A stretch of 64,000 bases of DNA from Malurus cyaneus samueli (Eukaryota; Chordata; Aves; Passeriformes; Maluridae): positions 50,133,183 through 50,197,182 of the forward strand of contig CM019218.1 of assembly GCA_009741485.1 (NCBI GenBank), given 5' to 3'. This document shows, piece by piece, positions 48,201 to 59,986 of the stretch; position 1 is the stretch's first letter, and every line of letters starts with the position of its first letter. The notes beneath the pieces are model-generated. The model had not been told where the DNA came from, made no database searches, and saw nothing but the letters and a program-made list of their open reading frames with translations. The position numbers and the translations under genes are program-made.

Positions 48201-48904
48201 CACCACACAATGCAGGACCTGACCCTGCATCAGTCAGAGGAAAGCAGCTGCTCCCAGGGAGCTCCAGGTGGGGTTCTTCAGTTCGCTAGTACATGGGGGG
48301 GCGGAGAGGGGACTGCGGGAAAACGACCACTCACCAGCCACAACATTCCGGGAAGGTTTGTACCTGCTGCTGTCTGCTTCGTGGGAAGAAAGAGAAAAAT
48401 TCAACTAAAAAACGACAACAAATCCCAAAGAGAAAAAATAACAATAAAAAAAAAAAAGAAAAAAAAAACCTTAACATTTAAAGTCCAGGGTTTTATTTTG
48501 CACCCCAAATAAAACACGGGAAGGAATTTAGTACCAACTGTAGGCTGAATGAGATTTGGAACAGTATCAAACTAAGATGTGAGAGCAGAACCACTGGGAA
48601 CGGAATATGTTGAGTTATTCTGAAGGAGACCTACACCAGCGAACTGCCTGCTTACTCCTCCTTGTCACGAGCCTGAAGGCCCAAATTTGTTAGAGGGACA
48701 CAGGGCTGGCTCTTACCTGCATGGGAAATGTTGAGGTTTGAACTGAGTGGAGAGCAGCTGTGAGAGAATCCAGACACCAGAGAAAAGGGCTGAGGGAAGA
48801 TGTAGGCTGGAGAAGTGGCAGGAGAGTTCTGAGGATTGGAGATTTGGGTGTGGCGTGGAAGAAAGAGGGGGAGGGTCATGAAGAGATTCATACTGGGTGA
48901 TTTC
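48201..48904. other. C-specific unannotated DNA with A-rich tract
   Basis: No counterpart in copy A. It includes an A-rich run (48,430-48,470). No gene recognised. The adjacent purine-rich bases near 48,830 carry no known motif. Confidence 0.45.
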
Positions 48905-49330
48905 CTGGAATCCCAGAATGGTGGTGGGAAGGGACCTTTAAAGCTCATCAAGTACCAACCCCAAAACCTCCCACTTGTTTCCCAAGGTGCTCCAAGCCTG
49001 TCCCGCCTGGCCTGGACACTTCCAGGGATCCAGGCGGCAGCCACAGCTTCTCTGGGCACCCTGTGCCAGGGCCTCCCACCCTCACAGGAGGACAATTCCT
49101 TCCCAAATCCCTTCTATCCCGGCCCTCTCTCAGTAAGAACTCCATTCCTGCGTCCTGTCCCTCCATCCCTTTGTCCCTCTCCAGCTCCCTGGATGCCCCT
49201 TTAGTCCCTGAAGGCTCTGAGCCTCCTGGAGCCTTCTCCGTCCAGGTCGAACATTCCCAAAGCTTCTCCCAGTCTTTTTTGATGGGAAAGCCCATCTCTC
49301 CTGCCTTCCCGTGCTCTGGCGGATCAGGGG
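48905..49330 (-). mobile_element. CR1 LINE 3' region, longest copy in the window
   Basis: Reverse CR1 of more than 400 bases. GGAATCCCAGAATGGTGGTG, GGGAAGGGACCTTTAAAGCT, CCACAGCTTCTCTGGGCACC, CCTGTGCCAGGGCCTCCCAC, GGAGCCTTCTCCGTCCAGG, GAACATTCCCAAAGCTTCTC. The order follows the CR1 3' region further upstream than any other copy here, but it does not reach the reverse transcriptase domain. Long frames inside it are not coding. It is specific to copy C. Confidence 0.85.
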
Positions 49331-50500
49331 CACACACACACAAGAAATTTATGCCAGTCAGGAAAGGTTCCCTCCTGCTCTGCTCCTTTCCCCTCTCCCC
49401 GCCTCTCGCTGCTTTGTCCCTCTCTTCCATGGGACCAGCAAAATGGAATCGACAGCCAGGGGCAGGGTGTATCGATCCCTGCAGGGTGAAAGATTGTGCC
49501 AGGGGCTACTGACAAGCCAGGGCGGAAATAAAACCTGGGAACTCCCTTATCCACTTGGATCCTGCAGGAAACTTGCTAAACACATGGATTTAAATAAATC
49601 TTTACAAGCTTTAAACACAAAAACCTGCTGGTGCAGAGCTGTGGCCCAAACCCCATTTTTGGTTATAAGCCATGAGCAAATCACTACTGTCAGCCTAGGA
49701 TTGGCTACAACTGCCAAAAATAACCTCAGAGCAGGTCACGTGAAGATAGCTTTTCCCAGAGGCTGTGGGATCCTGTGTTCACTGGACAATTAACAGGCTG
49801 TAAATTCCATCACAATCAGGCTAATTAAGCTGCACTTGTTCACCTAAAACACTTCCCCACTCTGAAGCCAGGCTGAGAGGTTGTAACCCCAAGCGGTGAC
49901 ACAAACACGCCCTTTAACAAACCCTGCACTCTCTGGAATCCATGGCCTGCGCTCGACATTGAGTGGAAAAGCAATTCGCTTTGGCTGCTGTCTGCGCCCT
50001 GGCGTGCTGCAGCCGGCCTGACCTCCTCAAAACCCCACTTTGTTTAATAGATCGATAATTTGGGATTAACCACACGCTGACTCTGTGCTCGTGCTAGGCG
50101 CAATTAAATGGGGATTTCCACCAGCTTTCGACAAAACTTGAAATGAAAAGGAGCACGAGTTTGCATTGCTACAGTGGCTTTATTAGTTCCCCTTGTCATT
50201 ATTTTCCCTGTAAGGAAATCGGATAAATCCAGTTTCAGGTTGCAGTTAGGCCACAGGGAGGCAGTTCACCATGCACCACTGCCGTATAATAAAACATCCT
50301 AAATTTGCCCAAATTCCCACTGTTCTGTAAGTCTGACAAAGACTGGAATAAATCTTGTGAAGTGGTTTAGGTGCAGTGTTTCAGAAAGTGGTCAGAGCCA
50401 AATCTCCTGCTCCAAATGTATTCAATACTGTGACCTGGTTTTCCATCAGTGCCAGTAGCATAATGTCATAAGTTACAGTCAAGAGACAAGAAATGGTGGG
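49331..50500. other. C-specific unique DNA, possible regulatory sequence
   Basis: About 1.2 kb seen only once in the window and free of recognised repeats. Around 49,940-50,230 it contains AGATCGATAATTTGGGATTA, AACCACAC, GGCGCAATTAAATGG and CAAAACTTGAAATG. These are compatible with homeodomain, OTX-like and RUNX-like sites. No coding frame is convincing. Function is not shown. Confidence 0.3.
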
Positions 50501-51198
50501 TTTTTTGTTTTTTTGGTTTTTTTTCTTTTTTTTGTTTGTTTTTTTTTTTTTTTTAGTTTGGTTTCGAGTTTTTGTTTGTTGGAGGATTTCTGTTTTTTGT
50601 GGGCTTATTTGGTTTGTTGGATTTGTTGTGTGATAGTGGTGGGTTTTTAATCTTTTTGGGGTGGTTTGTTTTGTTAGGTTTTGGAAGAGGTTTTATATAT
50701 AGCAGCTCAAAAAACCGTATGCGAAACGTTATGAAAATAAGTGATGGAAGTTTGCTACCATCGTTGATCAAGAATCGAGGGGGAATTTGAAAAATTCTCG
50801 GAATGGTGATTTATGAATGACCAGACATCCTACAAAACACAATGAGATTTGAAATCAAAACCAAATGGAAAGGTTTATATATTACAGTGACTATTCCGAC
50901 TAAAGACGGAAGCTAATTCAATCCATTTGATCATACGACCGGGTCTTCCAGCCTAGAAGCGTGTGCTTTTGTATTATTCGGGAGTTGTGTTGGGAGTAAG
51001 ATGAGAAGGGTGCAATAGCATTTATACTGTTGTAGTGAGTGTTGGTTTCTCTCCCTGCTCCTTATGGTGATACTGCAGTTTCCGTCAAAGGGCTTGGTTG
51101 GATCAAAACAGGTTCTGGGAGAGAGAGTACGCTTTGACATGGCGCTCCGTTTGATGCGGTCAGCATGATCCCAGGGTGTTTTTTGGACACGTTCGACG
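50501..51198. other. T-rich run and poor-quality sequence
   Basis: A T-rich run with GTTTGTTTTTT units (50,501-50,680) is followed by random-looking, CpG-containing sequence up to 51,198, where matching to copy A resumes in mid-sequence. Raw-read error or a wrong join is likely. The frame at 50,572-50,790 is a product of the T/G-rich run. Confidence 0.6.
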
Positions 51199-51593
51199 TT
51201 CTGTTTAACCGTTCACCAAGAGCATTTGACCATTCACATTACTGCTGTCTGTGTTTAAAGTTTATAGAACAGCATTAAATATTTCCATCTCTGCAGGTAC
51301 AGCTCACCTGGCAGCAGAATAAAATCAGTTCATGGAGACATCACACCAAGGAGAAGTGAAATTTCCCTTGGAAGACCCCTAAAATAAGAAATAAATACAC
51401 ATTCCTTAGCAGGACATTGCTTTGTGACTACGAAAACCAATAGTAAATGTCCTGACAGAGTGGAGAAGACTGAAAAATAATTCTTCCTGAAGGTAACTAG
51501 CTTTATAGATAATTATTTTGGTTAGATAATTTGGTATATAATATTATTTATATGGTATATAAGATTATTAATATGGGCTGTAGTTGATGTTCT

Positions 51594-51650
51594 GTGGTGG
51601 AGGGGAAGGGAAAAGGGAAGGGGAGGAGAAGAGAGGAGAACAACAGAAGA
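51594..51650. repeat. Purine-rich GGGGAAGGG tract (copy C)
   Basis: GGAGGGGAAGGGAAAAGGG and similar. Counterpart of 12,040-12,090. Confidence 0.8.
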
Positions 51651-53162
51651 CAATAAAGAGGAATTGTGAGCTCCTCTGCTTTTGGATTTTGTCAGGAAAA
51701 CAGAATACCTAAACATTACCAACTTCAATTCCATGCTGTAATTTTACACACATTTTTATAAGGCAGTCACACCACTAAACAACTAAATTAATGACAAACA
51801 ACGATGCCAACTTTTGCCAGTGTTGTCAATAATTCCCAGAACATTTTGTCTTCCAGCTGATGTAAATAACCATGGTGTCTTCGCTTTAAATCTTTCCAGA
51901 CAACTTTAAATCAGTGATGGAAACACTGAAGTTTTCCGTGGTTGATCTCAGCTGTGGAATTCTGGGCCACGTGTTGGGGATGGAATGGACCAAAACTCAC
52001 AGGGAACGAGGCCCTCGGAGCAGGGATTGAGCTCCAAAGGGCTGAACCCTTCCAAGGCTGCTGCATCTCCAGGGAATGAATGAATTAAATTGGGAATCAA
52101 AGAGCAGGATGACAGCTGATGGCACGGCAGTAGATTCACAGAGGTTTTTCCACATCACTGTTTTAAATTTAGGCGACCAAACTTCGCCCTCTGATTTCTG
52201 TCAGAGTCAGCTTTGAGTCTGTAAAATCTCCTGAACACAAGAGGCCACGTACAAATGGCACCTTTTGTCTGGGCTGGATGGGAGGTGATATTTTTGGCAG
52301 CATTAAGGGTTTTTTTTCTAGAATTTCTTTATGTCCCAGATTCCTTAGTATTTATTTTATAGTTCTGTGTCCGTGTCCTTTGGGAGCCTTGGTCTGAGAA
52401 TTTTCTGCCGTGGTTTTGGTCGGTATTTATTTGAATGAACATTCAGCTCCTTTTTTGTGTCATGGAGTCACGTTTTTCCCCCTTCCCAGGACTGAAGTTT
52501 GGGTTTCTTTACCCCATTTTGGAGAACTTATTGTCTGGCATTAATTCCCTGAGGCTACAGATTGACCACCCAGCCATATGTAAAGTCTGAATTTTGCAAT
52601 CAAATTGAGCAATAAAGGTGAAAGATGGCACTATCTGAGAACAAAAACATATATGGATCATCTGGCAATATTTCAGGAGCTACATGGAATATTGGTTCTC
52701 ATCTCCTGGTGGCAGCCAGTGAATCTCAGTTTTCTTTTCAAGGGAATGATTACAAGGAATTATTTGTTAGTGCCAGATGGCTAAAATGCCATAATACCAA
52801 ATAATACCATATTATCATTGTTTCAAACAACCTGATCTATGAAAAGTTGAACCTGGTGATCTGCTGCTCTGCAGTTGACTTTTGAAGAAGGAAAGTCACT
52901 GCTCCTCGGGATATTGTCTTCTCAGAAACGCCACTCAGGGCTCGCTTTTTCTTTGTTGAGTTCAAATTTTAACCAGCAGCAATCAGCCTTTGCTTCTCCA
53001 CTGGGAAAACACTGCAGAGCTCCCTTCACTCAGCTCCGTGTGCCAACAAGCAGCCAAATGTCAGAGTCTCCAGAAAAAGGAGGAAAATCCCACAGTTGGT
53101 GTGTCTGGAGGGCTCCAGGCCATGGAACCACTCCACCACTCCACAGCAGCAACTTTCCAGAA

Positions 53163-53881
53163 GTCACCAAAACTGTGGGACTAAAAGAACCCTCTAACAT
53201 TATATTTGGAGTGACAGAGAATCAGGCATTACCTTATTTACTGGCCAGGACGTTGTTCTGGCCAGGATGTGCCACAAAAATAATTTTATCCACACATAGC
53301 ACTGGGTGCGCAGAGAAAATCATTCCAGGACACATGAATTTTACAAGATTTCCCCCAAACTTTATCCAGTCAAAACCCATAGAACTCTATTGGTTTAATG
53401 TTCATTTCCCCAAATTTATCCAGTCAAAACCCATAGAACTCTATTGGTTTAATGTTCATTTCCCCCAAACTTTATCCAGTCAAAACCCATAGAACTCTAT
53501 TGGTTTAATGTTCATTTCCCCCAAACTTTATCCAGTCAAAATCCATAGAACTCCTTGGTTTAATGTTCATTGATCCAATTGTGCAGTTCTCAGTATTTGG
53601 TTCTTATTGGATCTGGATTTCTTTGCCTCTGATGCTAATTATGTCCTTCTTATCTTTCTTATCCTAGACCAGGTGTTCTGACCACACCAGGGTTGATTTT
53701 TCGTTGAAGGCCCATTGATAAGTTCTTGATGGTTTTTGATGATCCTTATTTTCCGTGCCATTCCCGGCTCTGTTGAGATGTTCACTCATCAGCCCTGGAA
53801 AGAAACCTTCCCCCAAGGCAAAGGCAAACAGGATTTCTGACTGAAAAAAAAAAAAAATTTAAACTGGTATAATTTCCAACA
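53163..53881 (-). mobile_element. LTR-like element X1 (copy C)
   Basis: The cleanest X1 copy. Plus-strand edges are GTCACCAAAACTGTGGG and AAACTGGTATAATTTCCAAC + A. The blocks ACTGGCCAGGACGTTGTTCT and GGCCAGGATGTGCCACA align with X2. The left flank (CAGA) and right flank (CACC) do not match, so a target-site duplication is not visible. Confidence 0.65.
53355..53570. repeat. About 57-bp tandem repeat inside LTR X1 (copy C)
   Basis: Four nearly identical units of CAAACTTTATCCAGTCAAAA, CCCATAGAACTCTATTGG, TTTAATGTTCATTTCC. Confidence 0.95.
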
Positions 53882-54065
53882 CACCCACGAGAAAAAGATG
53901 GAAAAGAAATGGACTCCAGCACCTGTGATAATAACCAGGCATTTCCATATCAGTCTAAACAGTTTGGAGGAGCCACAGGTGTACTCGAGACCACAAACTC
54001 TCCTTTGCCCAGAGAGAAAACATCCAGAGGAAACCAGGGAATGCTGTACATCAGCATGACATCCT

Positions 54066-54250
54066 TGATTTCACAGAGTCATGGAATATCCTGAGCTGGA
54101 AGGGACCCACAAGGATCATCAAGTCCAGCTCTGGACATCCCCAAATCCACCCTGGGATTGTCCAAACACTCCTGGAGCTCTGGCAGCTTTGGGACATTCC
54201 CTGGGGAGCCTGGTCAGTGCCCCACCACCCCTGGGGGAAAAATTCCTTAA
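54066..54250 (-). mobile_element. CR1 LINE 3' fragment (copy C)
   Basis: TCACAGAGTCATGGAATATC, GAGCTGGAAGGGACCCAC, AAGGATCATCAAGTCCAGCT. The clean version of 14,466. Confidence 0.9.
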
Positions 54251-54820
54251 TTGCTCTGACTGAATCTGAAATTCCTGCTGTTTTTTTCTCACTTCTGAGA
54301 ACTGAGTTGAATACCGAGAAACAGGGTGGGATTGCAATTGTGATGAAAATCAAAGCAACCCTTCCAACAGGCTCGGCAACAGATGCTGATCTTTGCCTTG
54401 AGGTTAACGGGGCTGTGCTCGGCATCTGTCAGTGAGTCACCAGGGCAGAGATTAGAACGCTGTGTTTGTGTTTAGATTATCTGCTGCGAACGCATCCGGG
54501 TGCCCGTCCTGGGATTAATTTGATGAAGGCTGACATTTGTGTGCTATCACCTCGTTGGGAGCTGCTCCTCACAGGCTTTGTTGGCAGGTCCATGAGTGCC
54601 TCCCCCATTCTGCCGAGGAAGGGGAATAAGGAAGTGGAAAAGGTCAGATGGCTGGAGGGATCTTCACCATGTGCTTAACATTTACAACGCAAAAATTAGT
54701 GGAATAACTGAGCAGCAGACAAAAGCTCTCTGTCCTTTGGGGTACAGCCACCTTCTCACACAGAGTTTCTGTCTGATTCGCCTCCCAGCTGCATGAAACA
54801 GTAACAGAACTGGAGGGAAG

Positions 54821-55079
54821 AGTTCTAAACTAAAAGAGGAGAGGTTTAAATTGGATATTGGGAAGGAATTGTTCTCTGGGAGGGTGGGGAGGCCCTGGCA
54901 CAGGGTGCCCAGAGAAGCTGTGGCTGCCCCTGGATCCCTGGCAGTGTCCAAGGCCAGGTTGGACAGGGCTTGGAGCAACCTGGGAACAGTGGAAAGTGTC
55001 CCTGTCAATGGCAGGGGTGGCATCACACACATCCCTTCCAGCCCAAACCAGTCCAGGATTCTGGGATTCTGTGATAAAA
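54821..55079 (+). mobile_element. CR1 LINE 3' fragment (copy C)
   Basis: AGTTCTAAACTAAAAGAGGA, GGAAGGAATTGTTCTCTGGG, GGTGCCCAGAGAAGCTGTGG, GCAACCTGGGAACAGTGG, with the tail CCAGGATTCTGGGATTCTG. Clean version of 15,209. Confidence 0.92.
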
Positions 55080-55261
55080 TTGTTCCCAACAGCCCAGCCT
55101 GCAGCTAAAGCCTGCTAAAATTTGGGCTTCTCCTGCTGAAATTGTTGCACCACATTCCAAACAGCCGCTCTTCCCACAGCGAGAAATGTCCCAGCAGAGA
55201 AACAGCTGGAGGAGCCCTGGGGTGATTCCATCATGGGCAGGGAGGGCTCCTCCCAGAAAAC

Positions 55262-55545
55262 CAGGTGAGATTTGGGGTGCTGGAGAGCACAGCCTGAGGA
55301 ATCACAGCTGAAATTCCTGATACAAACACATTTCCATCTTCAGAGAGTCCCAGAATGTCCTGAGCTGGAAGGGACCCACAGGGATCATCAAGCCCAAACC
55401 CTGACCCTGCACAGACACCCCAAATCCCACCCTGGGCATCCCTGAGAGCATTGTCCAAATGACCAGGTGAGATTTGGGGTGTTGGAGAGCACAGCCTTGG
55501 AATCAGAGCTGCAATCCCTGATACAAACACATTTCTGTCTAAACT
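55262..55545 (-). mobile_element. CR1 fragment with long flanking direct repeats (copy C)
   Basis: Direct repeat 1 (about 55,262-55,340), CR1 fragment (about 55,341-55,460), direct repeat 2 (about 55,464-55,545). Same structure as at 15,635-15,912. Confidence 0.83.
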
Positions 55546-56084
55546 GAAGTTGGAGAAATGCTCCAGCTCAGCACATCTGTACCCAGCACAAAAGGACTCC
55601 AAATTCTCCAGGAAGTTCTTCTCAGAGAACTCGGGGAAAATCCCATCTGAGAACTCTCCCAAAGATGTCTTTGGACCCTCCTGGTGCCATGGGGAGCTGC
55701 TCAGTTCAATTTCTCAGCCTGTGAAACTCAAAATCCGAATTATATCTCTTTGCTGTTTCTTTCCTATGAAAATTCCCAGTGGGACCCATTGGCTTTAACC
55801 ACCACCATGAGCAGCAGCTTTCCAGGGGCACAAATTATCACTTCATTCCTCTGTTTTACAAGGCAAAAATCAAAAGATTTTCGAGGGGAAAAAAGAATCT
55901 GAGGGGAAAACCAGCGGTTTATGAAGTTCACAACAATAATTTTCAATATAACTCATTCTCCTCAATCAATTCTAGAGAGGACAATGTGATTCCAGGAACC
56001 TTAGGGCCAAAAATTTCAATGTCACTGAGAGCCTAATCCTTCAAAAACATTGGAAGATGAACTTTGGCTGTATAGAACTTTAAA

Positions 56085-56600
56085 TAAAAATAGCTTTTTT
56101 ACTAATGTGCTCTTCCCAAGTGCCTGCTTCTTCCTAGTATGTTTCCCATCCTAATACTGTTTTTGCAGCTGGCAAATGACACTGCCAATGAGTCTTTATG
56201 TTCAATGTTATTTAATATATTCCCATCAGAAAGCTATTTTTACTGTACAATTTCAATATCTTCTTGAAGTGTCTTGCATATAATGGTCGTATTTTAATTT
56301 ACATTTTTTTCCCATAGGATAAGTAAATAGAGATTCAAACAACAGCGTTGAACCAATTTAGGTTTGTTTGCTGAGAGAAGGGATCTTATAGAATGGAAAA
56401 ACCTAAAATTGTATCTTGTTTTACCAAAAATAATAGGAAAAATGCAAATTTTTCAGGCAGCAATCCTGGAGATAACGGAAACACCACCACCCTAATGGGA
56501 TATTTGCATTTAGATTTATAGGTTTGGGGAAATAACATCGTTAATTGGCATTATAAATGAAATGTTCTCAAAATCCTGTCCCATTCATGGAACAACCTTC
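56085..56600. promoter_or_regulatory. Candidate conserved non-coding element (copy C)
   Basis: Both octamers are intact: ATGCAAAT at 56,442-56,449 and ATTTGCAT at 56,502-56,509. Counterpart of 16,430-16,920. Regulatory role inferred from motifs only. Confidence 0.25.
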
Positions 56601-57339
56601 AGCCTGGAGGAGACACCAGCCTGTCCCAGGGCTTAGGATCATTTCATTTAGGGTTTGAGGAGCAGATGTCAGGTTTGTCTAGAATGGATCTCATCATACA
56701 CCAATATCGAGTTCCTCCCTGCTGTACTTTACTGTATAATAATAATAATTAATACACGTCCTCTTCTTCTTCTCCAGGACTGAGAAAATTTTTATTCACA
56801 CACAACCGGTATAAAAATACTGTGACCTCTTTAACAATCTTCAAGCCAATAATTTCTGCTGAATTGGAAAAATAATCTTATGTGGCTACAGAAATAATGT
56901 TTGTGTTTTATCAGCGCTGTTCCCGCCAAAGGCTGGATTATCTGTTTCACATCCATTTAAACACAGGAAGGTTATAACGGGGCAGACAGCAATCTGGGCT
57001 TTATTGGCTGGGAAAACTGACCTCATAAATCTGATTTGATACATCTGTCCTTTGGGCTGTCTGCATGTATGCCCATGCATCCAGTTGGCCTCGTGCCTGC
57101 TCAGTGGTGGATCAGCTTCTGTGGCTACTGCTCCGAGGATTTTCCATCTCCCCACTCCCTGCTACAAAAATAAATACACTGAGAGAAGTGTAGAAAGCAA
57201 GATGTGTTTATGGGAGCTTGGAGGTGCCTCAGAGAGATGGGATATTCTTGGATGGACACTCAGGGCAACATTCAAGCCACCCAGGGAAATGTTCATTATC
57301 CAATTCTGGCAGCAGACAGGGATATTGCTGTCACTGTAA

Positions 57340-57500
57340 AGGGAACCCCATCCCTGGGAGTGCCCAAGGCCAGGTTGGACGGGGCTTGGAGCAGCCTGGG
57401 AATAGTGGAAGATGTCCCTGCCCAGGGCAGGGGTGGAACAGGATGGGTTTTAAGGTCATTCCCACGTAAACCAGTCTGGGATTCTTCACGAGTCTGTGAT
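57340..57500 (+). mobile_element. CR1 LINE 3' fragment (copy C)
   Basis: CCCATCCCTGGGAGTGCCCA, AGGCCAGGTTGGACGGGGC, GGTGGAACAGGATGGGTTTT, and a tail near GAGTCTGTGATTC. Confidence 0.9.
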
Positions 57501-57562
57501 TCCCTCTGAGAACACAGAGGAGTGGGAATGCAGCACATCCCCACGAAGGCTGCAGGTCGTCC

Positions 57563-58315
57563 TATTGGAAAATAAACCAGTTTAAATATTTTTTAATGCA
57601 ACTTTAGTCAAAGATTTTGTTTGTCTTTGCCCCAGGGGAAGACGCTGAAGTTTCTTTGCAGGGCATTGTTCCACCAGGTGAGGTCTGAGGAGCTTCACAG
57701 CTTAACAGAGGGGAGGGGACAGGAGAGAAGGGACATCAGTGACCATCAGTGACCATCAATGGCCATCAATGGCCATCAGTAACCATCAGTGACCATCAGT
57801 AGTCATTATTGACCATCAAGGTCCATCAGTAACCATCAGTGACCATCAATGGCCATCAATGGCCATCAGTGACTATCAGTGACCATCAATGGCCATCAGT
57901 AACCATCAGTGACCATCAATGGCCATCGAGGGCCATCGAGGACCATTAACAGAACATCAGCTTCAAAGCACCTGGTCTGGGAAAAGAGATATAAGAAGAA
58001 AAACCCGAATCAGCATTGGAGGAGAAAAAATCGGGATCCAACAGGAACCCACATGCTGAGAACTGCGCAATATTGGATCAATGAACATTAAACCAATAAA
58101 GTTTTGTGGATTTTGGCTGTATAAAATTTGGGGGAAAATCTTGTGTCATGGAATGATTTTCTCTGCACACCTGGGCTGTGTGTGTATGAAATTATTTCTG
58201 TGGCACATCCTGGCCAGAACAACATCCTGACCAGAAAATAAAGTAATGCCTTGACTCTGTAACATTAAAAAATGTTGCTGGAAAGTTTTTGTTTTTCCCT
58301 CAGTTTCGGTGACAG
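57563..58315 (+). mobile_element. LTR-like element X2 (copy C, best copy)
   Basis: 753 bases, starting TATTGGAAAATAAACCAG and ending CAGTTTCGGTGACA, with GTCC immediately outside both edges. This is a 4-bp target-site duplication. AATAAA is at 58,095-58,100. The ends fit an LTR: TG...CA, with the first G changed to A. There is no internal retroviral sequence, so it is a solo LTR. 4-bp duplications are usual for gammaretrovirus-like (ERV1) integrases, but I cannot classify it from the LTR alone. It is longer than X4 mainly because of the minisatellite at 57,733-57,950. Confidence 0.75.
57733..57950. repeat. ACCATCAGTG minisatellite inside LTR X2 (copy C)
   Basis: About twenty 10-bp units, ACCATCAGTG or GCCATCAATG, arranged in a higher-order pattern, ending with GGCCATCGAGGACCATTAAC. 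Confidence 0.95.
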
Positions 58316-58424
58316 TCCTGCATCCTAAATATCAGCTCCCAGATCAAGCTCGTGTCTGCCATCAGAGGAACATTCCAAACTTGCTCTGTCCATGGTGATC
58401 GATGTATCCAATGAGGAGACGTGG

Positions 58425-58478
58425 GATGGTTTGGGTTGGAAGGGCTTTAAACCCATCCAGCTCCATTTCCATCACAGC
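58425..58478 (-). mobile_element. Short CR1 remnant (copy C)
   Basis: GGTTTGGGTTGGAAGGGC, then TTTAAACCCATCCAGCTCC. A very short CR1 3' end in reverse orientation. Confidence 0.65.
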
Positions 58479-58594
58479 TCCCACATCAACACAAAACATC
58501 AGTATCCACCACCTGAACTTGGGGTAAAAATACTGAATTTTCAATGAGACTTGAGTAGGGCTGAGGGATCAGGACCGGCCCTGTGTAACCCCAA

Positions 58595-58800
58595 ACCAGG
58601 AATTCCAACAATCATTCCAACAACCAGGAATTCCAACAATCATTCCAACAACCATTCCAACAATCATTTCAACAGTCATTCCAACAATCATTCCAACAAT
58701 CCTTTAAACAAACATTCCAACAATCATTTCTGCAATACTCTAAACAATCATTTCAACAATCATTCCAACAACCATTCCAACAACCATTCCAATAATCATG
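58595..58800. repeat. 12-bp minisatellite (CAACAATCATTC)n (copy C)
   Basis: About sixteen units of CAACAATCATTC with CAACAACCATTC variants. The Asn/His/Ser-rich plus frame is a repeat product. Confidence 0.95.
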
Positions 58801-59972
58801 GATGTGCTGAGCTGCCTTTCCTGCAGGAAATGTTTCCATTTGTTCCTCTCCAGAGGCACGTGGGGGTGTTGCTGTGCACTGAGTAGACACCTGCAGTGAG
58901 TTATTCAAAGTAAACCACCAACAATCCCTTTTCCTTCCAATGTTCTGGCCATTCCATGATTTAGGGTTCTCCACTCAGGCCTTACCCACTTTTCCACCAT
59001 CAAACCAATCTAATATTGTCAATGTGTAAAAGAGAAACAATAAACCAGGGTGTATTTTGCTCTTTGTCCATTTAAATAAAGGTCCTGGTACCAATCACAG
59101 AATTTTTCACGTGGGAAAAGGTCATAATTGGCAGGTTTTGAAACAGCTCAGACAAGCCCAAAAATGTGTTTTCTATTCTCTTGCCCTGGTCTCAAAAAGT
59201 GGTGATGTCAAACTTTGAGCTGCTGCTATTATGCTCTACATGAAAAATGGAATATATGATAGAAGTAGGAACAAATTAAAAATTAACTATTTTAATTTTA
59301 GAATGTTTCCTCTTGCCTTAGATTTTCTTTTTCAGTGGAGCCACAGGTAATTTCAGGATTTATAAATATTTCTGTTCCAACTGTCTGATTTAGTTGCTAG
59401 ATGCAAGAACAGCAGCAAAACATATTATAAAAATATTAAAAAATTATAAATCTATGTAAACCCTAAGCAACTCGGCTTGGAATCTGCACTGATTTCTGCT
59501 TGTTTCAGGCTCTGTTGTTTAAGTTCATAGTGGGAGAGCCAAGGATTAAACCCCAGATTAGCCTCCATTCTCTGGGTGGATTTGGCAGTCCAGCTGTTGG
59601 GAAGGAAAGCGAAGGGGAATAAGCTCAGGCCATTGATCCAATTTTCTGCTCTGTGCTGAGAGGACCCAGCAGTCTGAGCTGATTTCAGAACGACTCCACT
59701 TCCCACCAGTTCTCCTCGTAGTGCAGGATAAGATAAGGAGATCATGGGAACAGCAGCTGATGGACTAATCCAGCCATTGATTTCTCTTCCCTGCTTACTC
59801 CCTGGGTTTTAATTGAATTTTGTGGTTCAGCATTGGTTTCAGCCCGTGCTTTCTGAGTCAACCAGAGTACAAAGTAAAGCAATGGGAAAAATCAAATTCT
59901 TGAATTTTGTCCAAATGGAATTGGACAAAAATAGACTCAGAGATTCTCATTGCAAATTGGACTCTGGAATGA

Positions 59973-59986
59973 NNNNNNNNNNNNNN
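59973..59986. other. 14-N assembly gap
   Basis: Fourteen N bases at the position where copies A and B have a long poly(T)/poly(A) run (20,476 and 36,628). The gap probably hides that homopolymer. Confidence 0.99.

Noticed and set aside
48836..49793. Overlapping frames of 120-160 codons on both strands
   Set aside because: They lie largely in a CR1 3' fragment that carries no coding sequence, and they overlap on opposite strands.
52875..53492. 205-codon plus-strand frame
   Set aside because: Runs through LTR X1 and its 57-bp array, with repeated peptide blocks. It is not preserved in copies A or B.
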